Below, piece by piece: positions 8,401-10,419 of a stretch of DNA of 10,419 bases. Both the position numbers and the translations under genes were made by a program. How positions within the stretch are numbered: position 1 is the first letter of the stretch; every line of letters begins with the position of its first letter. This DNA is from Gonium pectorale (taxonomy: Eukaryota > Chlorophyta > Chlorophyceae > Chlamydomonadales > Volvocaceae), in contig LSYV01000009.1 of NCBI GenBank assembly GCA_001584585.1, forward strand, positions 2,512,151 through 2,522,569, given 5' to 3'. Below the pieces are notes generated by a model. That model searched no databases, was not told the DNA's origin, and saw nothing but the letters and a program-made list of their open reading frames with translations.

Positions 8401-8555
8401 GCCTCCTCGAGCCGAAACGAGTCGGAGGTTGCCTCTGCGCGAGCTTGAGCTCTTAGGTGCAGCGTGCAGGCCGGACGGCGGGAGACAGGGCATGAGGCGA
8501 AGGGCGCGCGCGCCGTTGTCGGGGAGAAGGAACTGATAGCGAATGCAGTACTCAT
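4503..8555 (-). CDS. SET-domain lysine methyltransferase, Rubisco-LSMT-like (copy A), 13 exons
   Basis: Exons, 5' to 3': 8555-8255, 8033-7926, 7815-7700, 7583-7512, 7263-7217, 7092-7008, 6807-6769, 6584-6499, 6334-6256, 6019-5787, 5429-5371, 5221-4943, 4639-4503. All splice phases close, giving 546 residues and TGA at 4505-4503. The ATG at 8555 is the first after an in-frame TAG. Order of parts: Ser/Ala/Arg-rich targeting-like N terminus (about 1-45), SET start with GRGL (73-76), an inserted iSET helical part, PFIDFANH (263-270), SYG (303-305), NEYGF (314-318), then a C-terminal region like the Rubisco-LSMT substrate-binding domain. Family knowledge: such enzymes move a methyl group from S-adenosylmethionine to lysine of plastid or other proteins; the substrate here is unknown. 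Uncertain points: the exon 4 donor (GCA|GTGTCT), a possible missed microexon after it, and a one-codon choice at the exon 8 acceptor (6584 or 6581). Confidence 0.88.
5787..6807 (-). other. Copy A exons 7-10: catalytic half of the SET domain
   Basis: Exon 7 (6807-6769, only 39 bases) adds VRARAYGDLVCGE after the WAFAT of exon 6, rebuilding the W-x-F-x-x-V-R-x-R-x-[FY] pattern of LSMT-like proteins. Exon 8 carries MAPFIDFANHAF, exon 9 LTLKSVDPISPGEELTVSYG, and exon 10 opens with LMNEYGFVLSGNPYD. The Asn-His pair and the two tyrosines (SYG, EYGF) are the conserved cofactor-binding and catalytic positions of this SET class and are all present, so the enzyme looks active. Introns here are 164-236 bases; the one between exons 7 and 8 contains a run of ten A on the plus strand (6688-6697). 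Confidence 0.82.
8255..8555 (-). other. Copy A exon 1: targeting-like N terminus and start of the SET domain
   Basis: The first 100 codons begin MSTAFAISSFSPTTARAPF and are rich in Ser, Thr, Ala and Arg with almost no acidic residues up to about 40. This is typical of plastid or mitochondrial transit peptides in algae. A candidate cleavage area is around LRAQARAEA (35-42). Next come TPLGRGLVA and LEPGHTLASV, the usual first strands of the SET fold that contact S-adenosylmethionine. The donor is CACAG|GTAGGC at 8255/8254, in phase 1. Confidence 0.75.
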
Positions 8556-9744
8556 GGAATCAGGGTGGCGAGCAAAGAAAGTGTGTTGCCAACGCTACGT
8601 AAGAATTCTTCCGAGACGAGGTGGCATTTCAACCGCAGGGATCACCGAGTGACGACAAAGTAATCTTACTCGGCAATTTGTACTCTGCACAGGCACGCTT
8701 GCCTTTGTGTGCCCTGCAACGGTCAACGAAAGGTACGGAAAAGGCAGAAGGCCGTATTTTTTGCTGCTGGTTCACCCCGCCATCCGAATTTTGGCAACAC
8801 GCACCCGGGGGGCTGGAGGGTGTAACCCCCACGAACAATGAGAGTAAATGGCCTCCAAGAAAGACATTTTCATTAACGACCTACAACGATAGAAACCCTA
8901 AAACGAGGGCACGGGGGCGGGGCTCCCGGAAATTCTGATAATTGTGCTTCTCCAAGGCAAAAGTGTGAGATAATTGTGATCTGGGGCCCAAATCGTGCGA
9001 GTCAAAGTGCGGTCAACAACGTTGCCTCCCTCGTAACCGCGCAACTTCTGCCACCAAGTACCCGAGGCTGAGGCCAATTTCAAATCTTGGCAGCTGGTAC
9101 TTCGGAGGGACCCCCCTAATACCCGAGCCCCGTGCCGACCTCTGCTAAAGGTGCTGACATCACAAGTGCACAACATGAAGGGAAAGCTGAGGGGTCGAGG
9201 GACAGTTGGCACTCAAGTGGAGAAGGGCACACCACAGCTGCAAAGAAAGGGGTGGCCATCTCTTCGGACAGGGACGCGAGCGTATGCCGACGCCACAGGC
9301 ACACATACATGCATGTGAGGGACCCCGCAGCCCCTGCCGCAGCCGAACCGACGCGTTAAAGCAACAACGTAGCAGTCGCGGAAGCATTCCTGAGCGTCAC
9401 AGCCAGGTCACAGCACATGCGCCCACTGCCGTACCTTCTCCGCAGCCGCCCGCACACACTCACACGCACACGATTTCGCCGGATAGAGGCATCGCCGGTA
9501 CTTGCTACCACACAACACCTCCGATGCAATGAATAACGTGGCATACGAGCCTCCGCGAGCCCAGTCATGATGATCTTACTTTCCTGCCGCACTCTATGCA
9601 CATTGCTATGGTAAAGATAACAACTCTCCCTCTCATGCGCTGCTGCTTAACACCCCTCGTGTATTGCGATGCCGTGCTACCGTACTCGCCGGGTTGAGCT
9701 CGGGCCCTGACATTTCCAACCTCCTCCTTTCGTAGTCTGCACCC
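8556..9744. other. Intergenic: 5' side of copy A and 3' side of copy B
   Basis: No supported gene. Composition is more AT-rich than the genes. The stretch just above 8555 must hold the copy A 5' UTR and promoter. A weak A/T-rich TATA-like string (minus strand caaaaaatacgg, about 8754-8765) lies some 200 bases above the ATG, but I cannot confirm it. Small structures: a direct repeat gataattgtg (8936 and 8969) and CA-rich stretches near 9450-9475. No TGTAA on the minus strand occurs anywhere from 9874 down to 8556, so copy B has no standard polyadenylation signal in this interval. Confidence 0.5.
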
Positions 9745-10419
9745 GCTCGCCCTTCGTGGCTTCCGTGCTGCCCATCGATGCTCTCTCCGTGTATGCACGG
9801 ACACCTGCGCCGCCCCAACACACACCACCCAACCGTGCGATGCTAGGTAGCCAATGCAGCGCACGCCCCCGCCCTCATCCCGCGCCCTGCCGCCCCGCCA
9901 GCCAGCAGTCGTACACATCCATCGCCCGCACGCCCTCCGCCAGCAGCGCCTTGTGCTCCATACGGCTCCGCACCGCCGATGTAACCAGCGCGCTCAGCCG
10001 GCCCTCCCCACCTGCGGGTAAGGAACGGGCAGAAACGCGCGGCCCCGTGCGCAAAAGAAACATGGAGGAGGCGTGGCATTGAAACGGCACGTTGAACTCT
10101 GTTTTTTTTGGTTGGTCTGCCATGAGGTTAACGGTATTCGGGACGGATGCTCGTGGCCCGTGCCGAGAATTCCGGGGAGTTTCTCTGCCCCCAAGCCTTG
10201 TGCATCGCCTCCGCCCTCCCCATCTGCTCGCTCACCTTCGCTGCCGCTCCGCTCGTGCGCCGCCAGCAGCTCCGCGTCCGCCTCCAGCGATGTGGGCAGG
10301 GCGTCCAGGGCGGCGCGGAAGGCCGCCCGCACCGCCGCCGCGTTGGCGCGCTCCGCGGGGACGGCGGCAAGGGGCACGTGGTGCGCGGGCGCTGGTAGTG
10401 CGGCGCCGGGCGGGGGCGT
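9745..10419. repeat. Duplicated segment, member 2 (matches 4380-5126)
   Basis: Second member of the tandem duplication, same orientation, cut by the window end. Similarity begins sharply at gctcgcccttcgtggcttcc (9745) and runs through the 3' flank, the last exon, the intron ends and the penultimate exon. Starts of the two members are 5,365 bases apart, which is the repeat period if the whole gene was duplicated. Confidence 0.92.
9875..10419 (-). CDS. SET-domain methyltransferase copy B, last two exons (5' part outside window)
   Basis: Exons are >10419-10236 and 10011-9875, with TGA at 9877-9875. The donor (GAAG|GTGAGC) and acceptor (cccgcag|GT) sit at the same codon positions as in copy A and the split-Gly phase is the same. 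The product reads PAERANAAAVRAAFRAAL, then ...HERSGSE-G-GEGRLSALVT, and ends YDCWLAGRQGAG. Against copy A I see Ile to Val and Arg to Ser in exon 12, and in exon 13 RVAA to LVTS plus Asn to Asp and Ser to Cys near the end. No frameshift or stop is visible, so it may be functional, but only the C-terminal region is in view. The intron (10012-10235) shares only its ends with copy A and has a T8 run at about 10102-10109. Confidence 0.85.

Noticed and set aside
8892..8903. Telomere-like CCCTAAAA unit
   Set aside because: Only one unit of the Chlamydomonas-type telomere repeat is present; a single 8-mer is expected by chance.
8621..8938. 105-codon plus-strand frame in the intergenic region
   Set aside because: It shows no recognisable motif, repeat or splice support and lies over the probable copy A promoter and 5' UTR.
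1..10419. CRISPR arrays, tRNA/rRNA genes, insertion sequences or transposase genes
   Set aside because: None was seen. The repeats present are few, short and not regularly spaced, and no transposase or reverse-transcriptase motifs appear in any frame.

Overview
The window looks like nuclear DNA of a green alga of the Chlamydomonas/Volvox (volvocine) type. The evidence is GC-rich coding exons rich in Ala, Gly, Ser and Pro; many short introns (about 110-430 bases) with GTGAGC/GTAAGT-like donors and pyrimidine-CAG acceptors; TGTAA polyadenylation motifs; and a Rubisco-LSMT-like SET-domain gene with a plausible organelle-targeting N terminus. There are no bacterial-style operons, ribosome binding sites, tRNAs or rRNAs. 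The lineage is inferred from style, not from a database match.

Layout: (1) Bases 1-1839, plus strand: the 3' part of a coding exon that is already open at base 1. It encodes a low-complexity, probably disordered Ala/Gly/Ser/Pro/Thr-rich protein with repeated RRGSSSG blocks. A possible extra terminal exon lies at 2247-2353. (2) Bases 1840-4502: a region between two convergent genes, with a 20-base tandem repeat, a diverged 52-base repeat pair, a perfect 15-base inverted repeat and candidate polyadenylation motifs for both strands. (3) Bases 4503-8555, minus strand: a complete SET-domain lysine methyltransferase gene, here called copy A. I could thread it through 13 exons with every splice phase closing, giving 546 residues. 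(4) Bases 8556-9744: lower-GC intergenic sequence. (5) Bases 9875-10419, minus strand: the last two exons of a second, very similar SET-domain gene, copy B. It continues past the window end.

A and B lie head to tail on the same strand. Their shared block (about 4380-5126 and 9745-10419) has nearly identical exons and 3' flank but diverged intron interiors. This points to a tandem gene duplication with the exons held alike by selection or gene conversion. I see no new defence or mobile system; the tandem SET-gene pair is the most notable content.
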